Shown here: positions 25,350 to 34,537 of the stretch, in pieces
Position numbering within the stretch: the first letter of the stretch is position 1
How the letters are laid out: every line of letters begins with the position of its first letter
NCBI RefSeq assembly: GCF_012641265.1
Contig: NZ_JABAHZ010000004.1
Coordinates: 248,001-312,000, forward strand
Direction of reading: 5' to 3'
Length of the DNA: 64,000 bases
Source of the DNA: Chitinophaga eiseniae
Lineage (GTDB): Bacteria > Bacteroidota > Bacteroidia > Chitinophagales > Chitinophagaceae
Position numbers and translations under genes: made by a program
Notes under the pieces: generated by a model
The model's input: the letters and a program-made list of their open reading frames with translations, nothing else
What the model was told of the DNA's origin: nothing
Databases searched by the model: none

Positions 25350-25396
25350 CTTCGTGCCCCTGTATTTTCTCTTTTTATTGTTTTTAAACGAAAATA

Positions 25397-26269
25397 ATGA
25401 CCAGGTATATATTCATGGTTTTTGCCGGTGCATGCAGCTTCGGCATCCTTTCTACATTTGTAAAACTGGCTTACCGGGAGGGGTATGCCGCTGCAGAGAT
25501 ATCCGTCACACAAGCCTTTACAGGCATGCTGGTGTTATGGGTTCTTACATTCATTTATCAACGGAGTAAAGAAAAGCTGAGTGGGCGGGATTGGCGCTGG
25601 TTGCTGTTTACCGGCGCCACCATTGGGCTCACCAGCTTTGTATATTATGTATCGGTAGCGTATATACCGGCTTCCATAGCCATTATCCTGCTGATGCAAT
25701 TTACCTGGATAGGGTTGTTGCTCGACTGGATCATTTTCGGAAAACGTCCATCGGGCCTGCAATGGCTCACTGCGGGTCTTATCTTGCTGGGAACCTGGCT
25801 GGCCAGCGGTTTGGCCAGTGGGCGTATGGAAGCGTTGTCGGTAAAAGGGCTGGCCTATGCCGGCGCCTCCGCCGTACTGTATGCCATTTACGTGATCGCC
25901 AATAGCCGGGTGGCCAAACAGCTGCATCCGTTGCGGAAGAGCGCCATTATCATGACCGGATCTACAATGGGCGTGCTATTGGTAAATGCGTCGGCGCTGG
26001 CAGTGAGCACACATTTTAATGTGGGCCTTATCAAATGGGCCTTGTTCCTGTCGCTGTTCGGTACGATCATTCCACCGTTGCTGTTTGCGCGGGGAATTCC
26101 CAAAGTAGGCGCAGGTATCAGTGCTGTTATCATGACAGCTGAACTGCCAGTTGCTATTATTTGTTCGCATTTATTGCTGGCGGAGCCGGTAAATGGCGTG
26201 CAATGGGCGGGAGTAGTGGTGATGCTGCTGGCCATGTTGTTGCTGAATGCGCATTATTTCAGGCGTTGA
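25397..26269 (+). CDS. EamA/DMT-family inner-membrane transporter (putative amino-acid exporter)
   Basis: The 290-residue protein has ten hydrophobic helices in two EamA repeats (about 5-135 and 150-288), with family features such as IPASIAIILLMQFTW in the first repeat and GAGISAVIMTAELPVAII in the second. EamA proteins export amino acids, metabolites or purines. The upstream Pro/Val-rich leader suggests that expression follows valine or proline charging, so export of branched-chain amino acids is a reasonable guess. A perfect hairpin terminator follows 4 bp after the stop. Confidence 0.82.
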   Translation: MTRYIFMVFAGACSFGILSTFVKLAYREGYAAAEISVTQAFTGMLVLWVLTFIYQRSKEKLSGRDWRWLLFTGATIGLTSFVYYVSVAYIPASIAIILLMQFTWIGLLLDWIIFGKRPSGLQWLTAGLILLGTWLASGLASGRMEALSVKGLAYAGASAVLYAIYVIANSRVAKQLHPLRKSAIIMTGSTMGVLLVNASALAVSTHFNVGLIKWALFLSLFGTIIPPLLFARGIPKVGAGISAVIMTAELPVAIICSHLLLAEPVNGVQWAGVVVMLLAMLLLNAHYFRR

Positions 26270-26273
26270 TGAG

Positions 26274-26302
26274 AGTGGGGCAAGCCATTGGCTTGCCCCA
26301 CT
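26274..26302. terminator. Bidirectional terminator between EamA and sigma factor genes
   Basis: A perfect 14-bp stem, AGTGGGGCAAGCCA pairing with its complement around a single T. It is followed on the plus strand by TTGTTTAT. It lies between two convergent stop codons. Confidence 0.85.
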
Positions 26303-26306
26303 TTGT

Positions 26307-26885
26307 TTATCGCGACATTACTACGATCAATGCCAGTGCCAGTCCATAATCTTTAAACTCGCTACGCATGACCTGCAGGGATTTTCCCATATGTTTTTCT
26401 ACAGCTTTCACAGAAATGCCTAAACGTTCTGCAATTTCTTTGTGGCTGAGGTGTTCACGGCGACTGAGTAAAAATACCTGCCGGCTGCGTTCTGTTAATT
26501 TATCCAGTGCCCGTTCCAGTTGCTGTTCCAGCAGTTTTACATCGTAGGTGTTGGCGGTTTCTGTTATTTTATCTGTGGGGAGATGTTGATGATGTTGCTG
26601 GTGCAACAGCGAATTCCTGATCTCATTGAATATCCTGTTGCGCAGCGCGCCGTACAGGTATGCTTTTATATTTTTTATCTCCCCCAGGGTATGGCGGTTT
26701 TTATATAGTGCAATAAAAATATCCTGAAGCATATCTTCCAGCAGATGCGGTACCGGAAACTTGTTGTAGGCATGATGATACAGGTCGGCAGCATAGCGCT
26801 GATACAAGGTTTCGAAGGCCTTGTTGTCATTGTTCGCCAGTAATATAACTAGTGCTTCATCCTGTAATGCAATATACTCGGTCAT
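26307..26885 (-). CDS. ECF sigma factor of the FecI/Bacteroidota PUL type
   Basis: The 192-residue protein has sigma-70 region 2 (FETLYQRYAADLYHHAY, HLLEDMLQDIFIALY) and region 4 (LTERSRQVFLLSRREHLSHK, EIAERLGISVKAVEKHMGKS). This type controls SusC/SusD loci through an anti-sigma FecR and an STN-bearing SusC. A C-terminal hydrophobic stretch (LALALIVVM) is common in the group. The FecR gene lies 162 bp away but is divergent. In most such loci the sigma and FecR genes run in the same direction. Confidence 0.9.
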   Translation of the reverse strand: MTEYIALQDEALVILLANNDNKAFETLYQRYAADLYHHAYNKFPVPHLLEDMLQDIFIALYKNRHTLGEIKNIKAYLYGALRNRIFNEIRNSLLHQQHHQHLPTDKITETANTYDVKLLEQQLERALDKLTERSRQVFLLSRREHLSHKEIAERLGISVKAVEKHMGKSLQVMRSEFKDYGLALALIVVMSR

Positions 26886-27047
26886 TCTTTCCCACTTATG
26901 CCGGCAAGGTCAGATGGCCGGCTATGCTTGAAGGCATAAGATATAAAAAAAAGGGGGCAACGTATCAAACCCGCAAAAAATAAATTTTAAAAAAGGGGTA
27001 GGGTAGGATGACAGTGAGGTGTCTACAGCATCAGACAACCAAAATAA

Positions 27048-28049
27048 ATGAGTGATCAACAACTGATTGGATTACTGGAAAAATACCTGCGGGGTAACTG
27101 TACAGCGGAAGAGAAAGTCGCGCTGGAGGCCTGGTATGAAGGGTATAGGGCCGCGAAGCCGGCAGATGGTGAGCCGGCATCGCCTAACTTATTGGCAGTG
27201 TATGATGACATCACCGGCCGGCTAAAAAAGGAAGGTGACTGGGTGGAAACACCGGTGCGTACCCTCACTCACCGGTGGTGGCGTATTGCTGCGGCCGTTT
27301 TAGTGCTGGTAACAGCCATCGGTATCTGGAAATATTATCCCCGTCCTGCGCGGCAGTTAGCCCTCGATACAGCCGAAGGTGTCCGGAAACAAGCCACCCT
27401 GGCCGATGGTACACAGGTTTGGATGAACGTGGGTAGTCACCTGCGCTACCCTGCCAATATGGGCAAGAGCCGGGAAGTGTACCTGGAGGGAGAAGCTTTT
27501 TTTGCGGTCACTAAAAACGATGCCCAACCTTTTATTATTCATACCGATGATATGCAAGTACAGGTGTTGGGCACCCGTTTCAACATAAAAGCCTATACCG
27601 GCGACGAATCGCTGGAAGCTACGCTGGTGGAAGGACGTATTGCCATCGGTCACCAGGAGCATCTGCTTAACCTGGATGCCGGCGAAAAATTAACGCTGAA
27701 AAAGAAAACCGCTTCTTTCCGGCAACCGCTGGGCAGCCGCGTACTGGATTGGGGCGACCGGATCGCTATCGTGGAAAAAATGGCGCAGGCAACCGATCAA
27801 ACCAATACCAGCGAACTGGTATGGATGGACAACAAGCTGGCATTTAAAGACAAGTCCTTCCCTGAACTGGCCAGGCTGATGAGCCGCTGGTATAACCGCA
27901 AAATTATACTGACGGATACTTTCCCGGCAGACTACCGGTTTAAGGGCACTTTTAAAAAGGAAACAGTAGAAGAAGTATTGAATGCGTTACAAATAACAGC
28001 TGATTTCAAGTATACGGTCAGAGGAGATTCCATCTTCCTGCATCACTAA
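27048..28049 (+). CDS. FecR-type anti-sigma factor / transmembrane signal transducer
   Basis: The 333-residue protein has a cytoplasmic N-terminal anti-sigma part (about 1-75), one membrane helix (WWRIAAAVLVLVTAIGIWKYY, about 80-100), the FecR periplasmic domain (ATLADGTQVWMNVGSHLRYP, VYLEGEAFFAVTKND, VQVLGTRFNIKAY) and a C-terminal STN-like DUF4974 region (LARLMSRWYNRKIIL onward). It would pass the signal from the STN domain of the downstream SusC to the divergent ECF sigma factor. Confidence 0.92.
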   Translation: MSDQQLIGLLEKYLRGNCTAEEKVALEAWYEGYRAAKPADGEPASPNLLAVYDDITGRLKKEGDWVETPVRTLTHRWWRIAAAVLVLVTAIGIWKYYPRPARQLALDTAEGVRKQATLADGTQVWMNVGSHLRYPANMGKSREVYLEGEAFFAVTKNDAQPFIIHTDDMQVQVLGTRFNIKAYTGDESLEATLVEGRIAIGHQEHLLNLDAGEKLTLKKKTASFRQPLGSRVLDWGDRIAIVEKMAQATDQTNTSELVWMDNKLAFKDKSFPELARLMSRWYNRKIILTDTFPADYRFKGTFKKETVEEVLNALQITADFKYTVRGDSIFLHH

Positions 28050-28078
28050 ATCAACCAAATCATAAAAAAAATCACGCC

Positions 28079-28117
28079 ATGAAAAATTTTACCTGGGTTC
28101 CACCTAAGTGGCCATAG
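28079..28117 (+). CDS. 12-residue mini-ORF in the FecR-SusC leader
   Basis: ATG 28079 to TAG 28117 encodes a 12-residue peptide containing WVPPKWP. It sits in a 190-bp gap and is followed by a strong 9-bp hairpin (28138-28160). The PP and WP features could stall ribosomes. Only composition and position support it. Confidence 0.3.
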   Translation: MKNFTWVPPKWP

Positions 28118-28137
28118 TCACTCCTTCCGCCAAGAGA

Positions 28138-28160
28138 AAGGGACGCGTGCGGCGTCCCTT
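28138..28160 (+). promoter_or_regulatory. Hairpin in the 5' region of the SusC gene
   Basis: AAGGGACGC (28138-28146) pairs perfectly with GCGTCCCTT (28152-28160) around a 5-base loop. It is not followed by a T run, so it may be an RNA-stability or partial attenuation element between fecR and the SusC gene. Confidence 0.45.
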
Positions 28161-28239
28161 CCAGCCAAACATGGAATGAAACAAGTAAATCCGTGCGGGA
28201 TGTCATTGTTTCAAATGTCTAACGTTCAATTTCAAAAGT

Positions 28240-31200
28240 ATGAAAAAAACGCTGTGTTTAAAAACAGCCCGTTCCAACTATTTAGCGCGAAAAACATTCC
28301 TGTGTATGAAGCTTTGCCTGATTCTCATAACTGCTGCTGTTTTACAGGTGCGTGCAGAGGCTTATTCACAAAGCAAGTTTACACTCAACAGCCGGCAGAT
28401 AGCACTGCATAAGCTGTTGGAGTGGGTGGAAACGAAAAGTGATTACCGTTTCCTCTACAACTACAAAACTTTTCCGAAGGATGAAAAGGTAGATGTAAAC
28501 TTCAAAGATGCCACCCTGCCGGAAATCCTGGACCAGGTACTCACTAAAAATTTCAGATACCGGATGCTGGAGGGCGGACTGGTAGCCATTTCGGAAAGCA
28601 CCGCCGATATCACCGTAAAAGGTAAGGTAACTGCCGAAAACGGACAGGAACTACCCGGCGTAAGCATACAGCTGAAAGGTACCAGTCGCGGTACCGCCAC
28701 CGATGTAGATGGTAACTTTACCATGACCGTACCGGAAAACGGTGTACTCCTGGTATCATTCCTGGGATACCAGGCCGTTGAAGTGCCAGTAAAAGGGATG
28801 AAGCAACTACCGGTGATCAGGCTGAAGCCTTCCGAAGCAGGCCTGAACGAAGTGGTAGTACTGGGATACGGTCAGAAGCAAACCCGCCAGAGTATTACCG
28901 GCGCGGTGTCCAGTGTACAAACCAAGGAACTGAAACAAAGCCCTGTCGCCAATTTATCGAATGCACTGGCGGGGCGCCTGCCAGGGCTCATCACCGCGCA
29001 GCATTCCGGACGCCCCGGTGGCGACGATGCCCAACTGTTTATTCGTGGTATCAGCACCATCGGCGCTACCAATCCCCTGGTGGTAATCGATGGATTGCCC
29101 CGCGGCGATGCCAACATCGGGCAGCTGGACCCCAACGAAGTAGAATCGGTGTCTATCCTGAAAGACGCTTCCTCTACTGCACTATACGGTATACAGGGCG
29201 CTAACGGTATTGTGCTGGTTACCACCAAACGCGGTAAAGACGGTCCTCCCAATATCCAGGTGAATATGCAATATGCCTTGCAGCAACCCACTAATTTCCC
29301 CCGCTTCCTGAGCGCTTATCAATCCGGCGTACTGGAAAATGAAGCGGCCAAAAATGATGGACTGCCGCCCGTATTTTCAGACCAGGAACTGGAATATTAT
29401 AAAACAGGACTGAAACCCTATGATTATCCCAATACTGATTGGTACGCGGAAATGATCCGGAAAAACTCACCGCAAAAAACTGCCAACATCAATATTGGCG
29501 GTGGTTCTAAGTATGTGAAGTATTTTGTTTCGGGCTCCTACCTGCGGCAGGAACCTATTTACCGCCGGGCCAACGAAAATATCTACAGTGTAAAGTATAA
29601 ATATGACCGTTTCAACTTTCGCTCTAACGTGGATATTACGCTCGACAAAAACACGGACCTGCAGGTAGACCTGGCCTCCCGGCTGGAGAATAGAACGGGT
29701 CCTTCCAGCGATCGTAACAACAATGAGTTCCTTTGGGTAGTATTGTCGCAGATGACCAACCGGCTTACACCCCGGCTCAATCCCAATGGTACCATTGCTT
29801 CCGGCACTATGCGGGAAGACTTTTATAATCCCTATGGTATGCTCACCCGCGGCGGCTACCTCGATGCCTACTGGCATAGCACCAATGGCAGCGTGGCCAT
29901 GACGCGTAAACTGGACTTCATCACACCCGGGCTGAAAGTAAAGGGACTGTTTACTTTTGAAAACTATGGCGACATCAACTTCGCCCTGGACCAGGAGTTT
30001 GACTCCTATCGTTATAAGTCGGTGCCCGGCAGTGATGGTATATACACCCAACACCGCAAAGCTACCAGCCTGCAACGTTCCGGCTATTCCAGCGGCGAAA
30101 GGTATTACTATTACGATCTCAAACTGACATATGACCGCGATTTTGGTAAACACTCCATTAGCGGTTTATACTTATTTAACCGTAATTACCGGTCCCAATC
30201 CGGCAACCTGCCAAGGGTATATGAAGGATTTGTAGGAAGGATTGCTTACAATTATGCGGCTAAATATTACCTCGAATTCAACGCCGGCTACAATGGTTCT
30301 GAAAACTTTCCTCCAGGTAAACGATATGGCTTTTTCCCGGCCATTTCCGCCGCCTGGATATTGAGCAGTGAAGAGTTCATGAAGCATCAGTCGGCCTTCA
30401 GTTTCCTGAAAATGCGTTTCTCGCATGGCTACGTAGGTAATGACCAGATAGGCGGCGACCGTTGGTTGTATATGTCTGATTACGCCCGTGGTGGCGGTTT
30501 TACTTTTGGTAGTGTAGCGTCTTCTGTTGGCGGATATTATGAGAACAGGATTGGCAATACCGCCATCACCTGGGAGAAAGCCGCCAAAACCAACCTGGGA
30601 ATAGAAACGGGTTTCATGAAAGATAAGCTGAAGTTTTCGGTAGACATCTTCAATGAGCTGCGTAAAGATATTCTCACGTATGCCGGTACCATTCCTGCTT
30701 ACATGGGTATCACTGCTTCGCTCAACAGGAATATGGGACGCATCCGGAATAAAGGGATAGAAGCGGAGCTGAACCTGTATACCAATATTCACCAGGTAGG
30801 TGTTTTCTCGAAACTGAATTACCAGTATGTGAAAAACAGGATATTGGAGCTGGACGAGCCCAAACTGGCCTACCCCTACCAGAGTGCCGTGGGCAATCCT
30901 ATTGGCTACGACCTGGGGTATGTAGCAGAAGGATTGTTCCAGAGCCAGGATGAAATCAACAAGAGCGCGAAGCAGACTTTTTCGCCCGTGATACCGGGAG
31001 ATATCAAATACAAGGACCTTAACAACGACGGTAAAATAGACGAGGCCGACAGAACCATGTTGCCGATGATGAATGTACCCACCAGCTACTTCGGCGCCAC
31101 GTTGGGCTTCGACTATAAGGGGCTGGATGTAAGCGTATTGTTCCAGGGGGCAGGTGGTGGACGCCAGATCTTTTCTGCACAGCTGACCGCCAACTACCGC

Positions 31201-31566
31201 GAAAGCTTCCGTCCTTTTCATGAAGGCCGCTGGACACCAGAGAATGCCGCCAATGCTACCTTTCCGGCATTGCACCTTACAGAAGCCAATATGGCCAACA
31301 ACTTTGTGTCGTCTACCTACTGGATACGGAAAACAGATTACGTGAAATTAAAGAATGCCGAAATAGGTTACCGCTTACCTGCAAGCTGGTTGAAGCGGGT
31401 GAAGATGAAAAGTGTACGTATATACGTGAATGGTATGAACCTCGTCAGCTGGGACAATGTGAAAGAATTGGGTATTGATCCGGAGTCCAATACTGGTGGG
31501 CGTTGGGGATGGCAACCTTATCCCATTATGCGGGTATACAATGCCGGTGTGACGATCAATCTTTAA
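28240..31566 (+). CDS. SusC-type TonB-dependent outer-membrane transporter with STN domain
   Basis: The 1108-residue protein has an extended N-terminus with signal sequence (LCLILITAAVLQVRAEAYSQ), an STN domain (about 45-110, IALHKLLEWVETKSDYRFLY), a CarboxypepD_reg domain (about 120-200, VKGKVTAENGQELPGVSIQL), the plug (about 205-330, ending VESVSILKDASSTALYG, IQGANGIVLVTTKRG) and a long beta-barrel. The STN domain is the signature of transporters that signal to a FecR/ECF sigma pair, which lie directly upstream. It works with the SusD encoded 22 bp downstream to import an oligosaccharide. Confidence 0.95.
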   Translation: MKKTLCLKTARSNYLARKTFLCMKLCLILITAAVLQVRAEAYSQSKFTLNSRQIALHKLLEWVETKSDYRFLYNYKTFPKDEKVDVNFKDATLPEILDQVLTKNFRYRMLEGGLVAISESTADITVKGKVTAENGQELPGVSIQLKGTSRGTATDVDGNFTMTVPENGVLLVSFLGYQAVEVPVKGMKQLPVIRLKPSEAGLNEVVVLGYGQKQTRQSITGAVSSVQTKELKQSPVANLSNALAGRLPGLITAQHSGRPGGDDAQLFIRGISTIGATNPLVVIDGLPRGDANIGQLDPNEVESVSILKDASSTALYGIQGANGIVLVTTKRGKDGPPNIQVNMQYALQQPTNFPRFLSAYQSGVLENEAAKNDGLPPVFSDQELEYYKTGLKPYDYPNTDWYAEMIRKNSPQKTANINIGGGSKYVKYFVSGSYLRQEPIYRRANENIYSVKYKYDRFNFRSNVDITLDKNTDLQVDLASRLENRTGPSSDRNNNEFLWVVLSQMTNRLTPRLNPNGTIASGTMREDFYNPYGMLTRGGYLDAYWHSTNGSVAMTRKLDFITPGLKVKGLFTFENYGDINFALDQEFDSYRYKSVPGSDGIYTQHRKATSLQRSGYSSGERYYYYDLKLTYDRDFGKHSISGLYLFNRNYRSQSGNLPRVYEGFVGRIAYNYAAKYYLEFNAGYNGSENFPPGKRYGFFPAISAAWILSSEEFMKHQSAFSFLKMRFSHGYVGNDQIGGDRWLYMSDYARGGGFTFGSVASSVGGYYENRIGNTAITWEKAAKTNLGIETGFMKDKLKFSVDIFNELRKDILTYAGTIPAYMGITASLNRNMGRIRNKGIEAELNLYTNIHQVGVFSKLNYQYVKNRILELDEPKLAYPYQSAVGNPIGYDLGYVAEGLFQSQDEINKSAKQTFSPVIPGDIKYKDLNNDGKIDEADRTMLPMMNVPTSYFGATLGFDYKGLDVSVLFQGAGGGRQIFSAQLTANYRESFRPFHEGRWTPENAANATFPALHLTEANMANNFVSSTYWIRKTDYVKLKNAEIGYRLPASWLKRVKMKSVRIYVNGMNLVSWDNVKELGIDPESNTGGRWGWQPYPIMRVYNAGVTINL

Positions 31567-31588
31567 TCATCTGCGATAAAATATAACC

Positions 31589-33226
31589 ATGAGAACGTTC
31601 TTACTTAAAACAGGAATCGCAGCGGTGCTGGCGTTATGTGTAACTGCCTGCGGAAAAAATTACCTTGATAGAAAGCCCAGCGACCTGATTACCGAGAAGG
31701 AAGTATTTTCCAATATCGAAAACGCCGAGGGGTTTGTGAATAACATTTACACGAGCTTACCTAATATTTTCAAGCCTGGCGCCGCCTGGGGGCTGAGCAG
31801 TGCTACCGATGAAACCAACCAGGCGAACGACTCCTATGCCGGCAGCTTTAATACCGGTTCCATGAGTCCTTCTAATTTTCCGTTGCAAAGCTGGTGGGGC
31901 GATTACTTCGGTAAAATACGCGCGTGCAACAAATTCCTGGCGCAGTATAGCCTGGTGCCGGAAGACCCGAACTATCCGCAGCGCCGCTCCCGTTTAAAAG
32001 GAGAAGTGCTGCTATTGCGTGCCTTCTATTACTTTGAGCTGATGCGCTCTTTTGGTGGCGTGCCGTTGTTGCTGGAAGAAAAGAATCCTTTCGACAACCC
32101 ATCCGGTATTTATTTCAAGCGCAACAGCATCGATGAAGTGACCGCTGCTGTTATCAAGGATTTGCAGGATGCTGCGGCGTTGTTGCCGGTCACCTATAAT
32201 GAACGTCCTTCCAATTGGGGACGGGCGTCCAAAATGATTGCCATGGCCCTGGAAGGAAGGGTGCGACTGTTTTATGCCAGTCCGCTTTTTAACCCGGGTA
32301 ATACAGCGGGCCGTTGGGAAGCTGCAGCTGTAGCTTGCAGGGCGGCATTAGACACAGCTATCGCCAACGGCTATACGTTGAACGACAACTACAGCGATAT
32401 TTTTACGCAGTATTTCAACCGGGAAGTAATCTGGAGCCGTGGTGCTCCCGGCGCATTTGGCGATGGCGGTATAGACCGGGAGATGAACCCCCGTAGCGCC
32501 AATGGGTATGGCAATATTACGCCGTTGCAGGAGTTGGTAGATGATTATGAGATGAAGGCAACCGGGTTACCTATTACAGATCCGGTTTCCGGTTACAGTG
32601 CGCAACGGCCTTACGATGGCAGGGATCCTCGCTTTTATGCCACCATCCTGTATCCTGGCTGCAGCTGGAAAGGAAAGGTACTGGACCCTAATGGTGCCGA
32701 TGCGCCCCGCTCCGGGCAGATAGCCACCAACTACTGGCCACGTAAATACCTGCTGCCTTCTGTAGACCTGTTTGCCGGTACCGGCGCCAGCGACCGTAAG
32801 TGGGTATTGATCCGCACAGCGGAGTTGTATCTCAATTACGCAGAAGCACAAAATGAAGCCGCAGGCCCGAGTGGCGATGTATACAACGCGCTCAACGCGA
32901 TCCGTAGCCGGGCCGGTATGCCTGCTTATAGCGGAGGTGATCAGGCCACGCTGCGGGCTAAGATCCGTCATGAAAGAAGGATAGAGCTGGCCCTGGAAGA
33001 TCACCGTTTCTGGGATGTACGTCGCTGGAAAATAGCGGAAGTGGTAGATAACAAAGAAGTACATGGCGTAGCGGTAAGTGGCACCGGTAACATCACCTAT
33101 ACTTACCCGGTTATCCGGAAGAGAGTATTTGATCCGGCGAAGAACTACTGGCTGCCCATTCCACAGAGTGAAATAGATAAGGTCAGCGGCCAGAATCCTG
33201 AATTCAGGCAAAATCCGGGTTGGTAA
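31589..33226 (+). CDS. SusD/RagB-family glycan-binding lipoprotein
   Basis: The 545-residue protein has a lipobox (LALCVTACGKNYLDRKP). It has the SusD N-terminal TPR-like helices and the C-terminal RagB/SusD block (RTAELYLNYAEAQNEA, ALNAIRSRAGMPAY, RHERRIELALEDHRFWDVRR, NYWLPIPQSEIDKV and the tail PEFRQNPGW). It is co-transcribed with the SusC gene upstream and the NHL and hydrolase genes downstream. It binds the substrate at the cell surface. Confidence 0.95.
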   Translation: MRTFLLKTGIAAVLALCVTACGKNYLDRKPSDLITEKEVFSNIENAEGFVNNIYTSLPNIFKPGAAWGLSSATDETNQANDSYAGSFNTGSMSPSNFPLQSWWGDYFGKIRACNKFLAQYSLVPEDPNYPQRRSRLKGEVLLLRAFYYFELMRSFGGVPLLLEEKNPFDNPSGIYFKRNSIDEVTAAVIKDLQDAAALLPVTYNERPSNWGRASKMIAMALEGRVRLFYASPLFNPGNTAGRWEAAAVACRAALDTAIANGYTLNDNYSDIFTQYFNREVIWSRGAPGAFGDGGIDREMNPRSANGYGNITPLQELVDDYEMKATGLPITDPVSGYSAQRPYDGRDPRFYATILYPGCSWKGKVLDPNGADAPRSGQIATNYWPRKYLLPSVDLFAGTGASDRKWVLIRTAELYLNYAEAQNEAAGPSGDVYNALNAIRSRAGMPAYSGGDQATLRAKIRHERRIELALEDHRFWDVRRWKIAEVVDNKEVHGVAVSGTGNITYTYPVIRKRVFDPAKNYWLPIPQSEIDKVSGQNPEFRQNPGW

Positions 33227-33256
33227 CTGTTAGTATCTCCTTAAAAAAAATAACAA

Positions 33257-34537
33257 ATGAAAGCTATGATATACCGTTTGCAGGTAGTCCTGTTGCTGCT
33301 CGCAGCTACTGCCTGCAACAAAGACAAAGGTTTTGTACACGACAACAATGCCCCGGTGGTAGTGGATAGATTTACACCGGAGACTGGCGCCGCCGGAACC
33401 GAAGTATTGATTTACGGCAGCAACTTCAGCACCGATACTACCGGCATTACGGTTACCGTAAACGGTAAGAAAGCCTTGATAGAAGGTGTGATCAGCGATC
33501 ATATCCTGGTGGTGATACCAGAGAAAGCAGGTAGCGGCAAAATATTGGTGACCATCAACGGGCAAACCGGCACCGCGCCCAAAGATTTCCAGTATCAAAC
33601 CTCGTACAAAGTGACTACCCTGGCTGGCAGTGGCGCCGCGGGGTATGGAGAAGGAAAAGGCAGCGCCGCATTTTTTAATTTCAATAACCGCTGTGGACTG
33701 GATGTAGATGCACAGGGAAATGTATATGTGGCGGACGGCGGTAACCTGCGGGTAAGAAAAATCACACCGGATGGCACAGTATCTACCCTTTGCGGCAACG
33801 GTACCTATGGTTACCTGGAAGGAAAGGGCACTGATGCACAGTTTATGCTGCCTATGGACATTGCCACCGACAACCAGGGCAATGTGTATGTGACCGATCC
33901 TATCGCCTGGACGATCCGCAAGATTATACCTGATGGCACCTCTTCACTGGTATGCTGGGGCGCTGCCTGGGGCATGGGGATCGATAAGAGAAATGGAACG
34001 ATGTATTATGCCAATGCGCAAAAACCGGGAAGCATTTACCAGGTAACACCCGATGGGCAGTCCACACCAATCATTACCGGCCTGGAATACCCGGCAGATG
34101 TGGCGGTAGACGATAAGGGCAACTTGTTTGTTACCGAAAATGGCACCTCCGTTATCAAGAAGTTTAAGGCGGGCACCTGGGAGCAGGACGGTATCGCCGG
34201 TACAGTGGGTCAAACCGGGTTGGTGAATGGCACCGGCAGTGCTGCCCGTTTTGATTATCCCTGGTTTTTGGCCATAGATGCCACCAACAACCTGTTTGTA
34301 GCGGGTAATGGTACCTGGGATGGTTCTTCTGTGAACACCAATCAATGTATCCGTCGTATCAACACCAGCACCTGGGATGTAACCACCTATATTGGCGGCA
34401 GCACCGCCGGATTTGCTGATGGTTCCGGTGCGGCAGCTTTGTTCTATGCGCCTACAGGTGTAGCGGTAGATAAAGATGGCGTGTTATATATACAGGACAG
34501 GAACAATAACCGCATTCGTAAAGTAGTAGCAGAATAA
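33257..34537 (+). CDS. IPT/TIG and NHL-repeat surface lipoprotein (probable SusE-like glycan-binding subunit)
   Basis: The 426-residue protein has a lipobox (LLAATACNKD), one IPT/TIG Ig-like domain (about 35-115, PVVVDRFTPETGAAGTEVLI) and about five NHL repeats forming a propeller (RCGLDVDAQGNVYVADGGNL, MDIATDNQGNVYVTDP, DVAVDDKGNLFVTENG, FLAIDATNNLFVAG, GVAVDKDGVLYIQDRNNNRI). In Bacteroidota loci such IPT-NHL proteins often take the place of SusE/F. Its stop overlaps the next start by one base (TAATG). Confidence 0.85.
   Translation: MKAMIYRLQVVLLLLAATACNKDKGFVHDNNAPVVVDRFTPETGAAGTEVLIYGSNFSTDTTGITVTVNGKKALIEGVISDHILVVIPEKAGSGKILVTINGQTGTAPKDFQYQTSYKVTTLAGSGAAGYGEGKGSAAFFNFNNRCGLDVDAQGNVYVADGGNLRVRKITPDGTVSTLCGNGTYGYLEGKGTDAQFMLPMDIATDNQGNVYVTDPIAWTIRKIIPDGTSSLVCWGAAWGMGIDKRNGTMYYANAQKPGSIYQVTPDGQSTPIITGLEYPADVAVDDKGNLFVTENGTSVIKKFKAGTWEQDGIAGTVGQTGLVNGTGSAARFDYPWFLAIDATNNLFVAGNGTWDGSSVNTNQCIRRINTSTWDVTTYIGGSTAGFADGSGAAALFYAPTGVAVDKDGVLYIQDRNNNRIRKVVAE

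Noticed and set aside
30172..31275. A 367-codon open frame on the minus strand
   Set aside because: It is antisense to the SusC barrel, which matches the family; the antisense product resembles nothing known.
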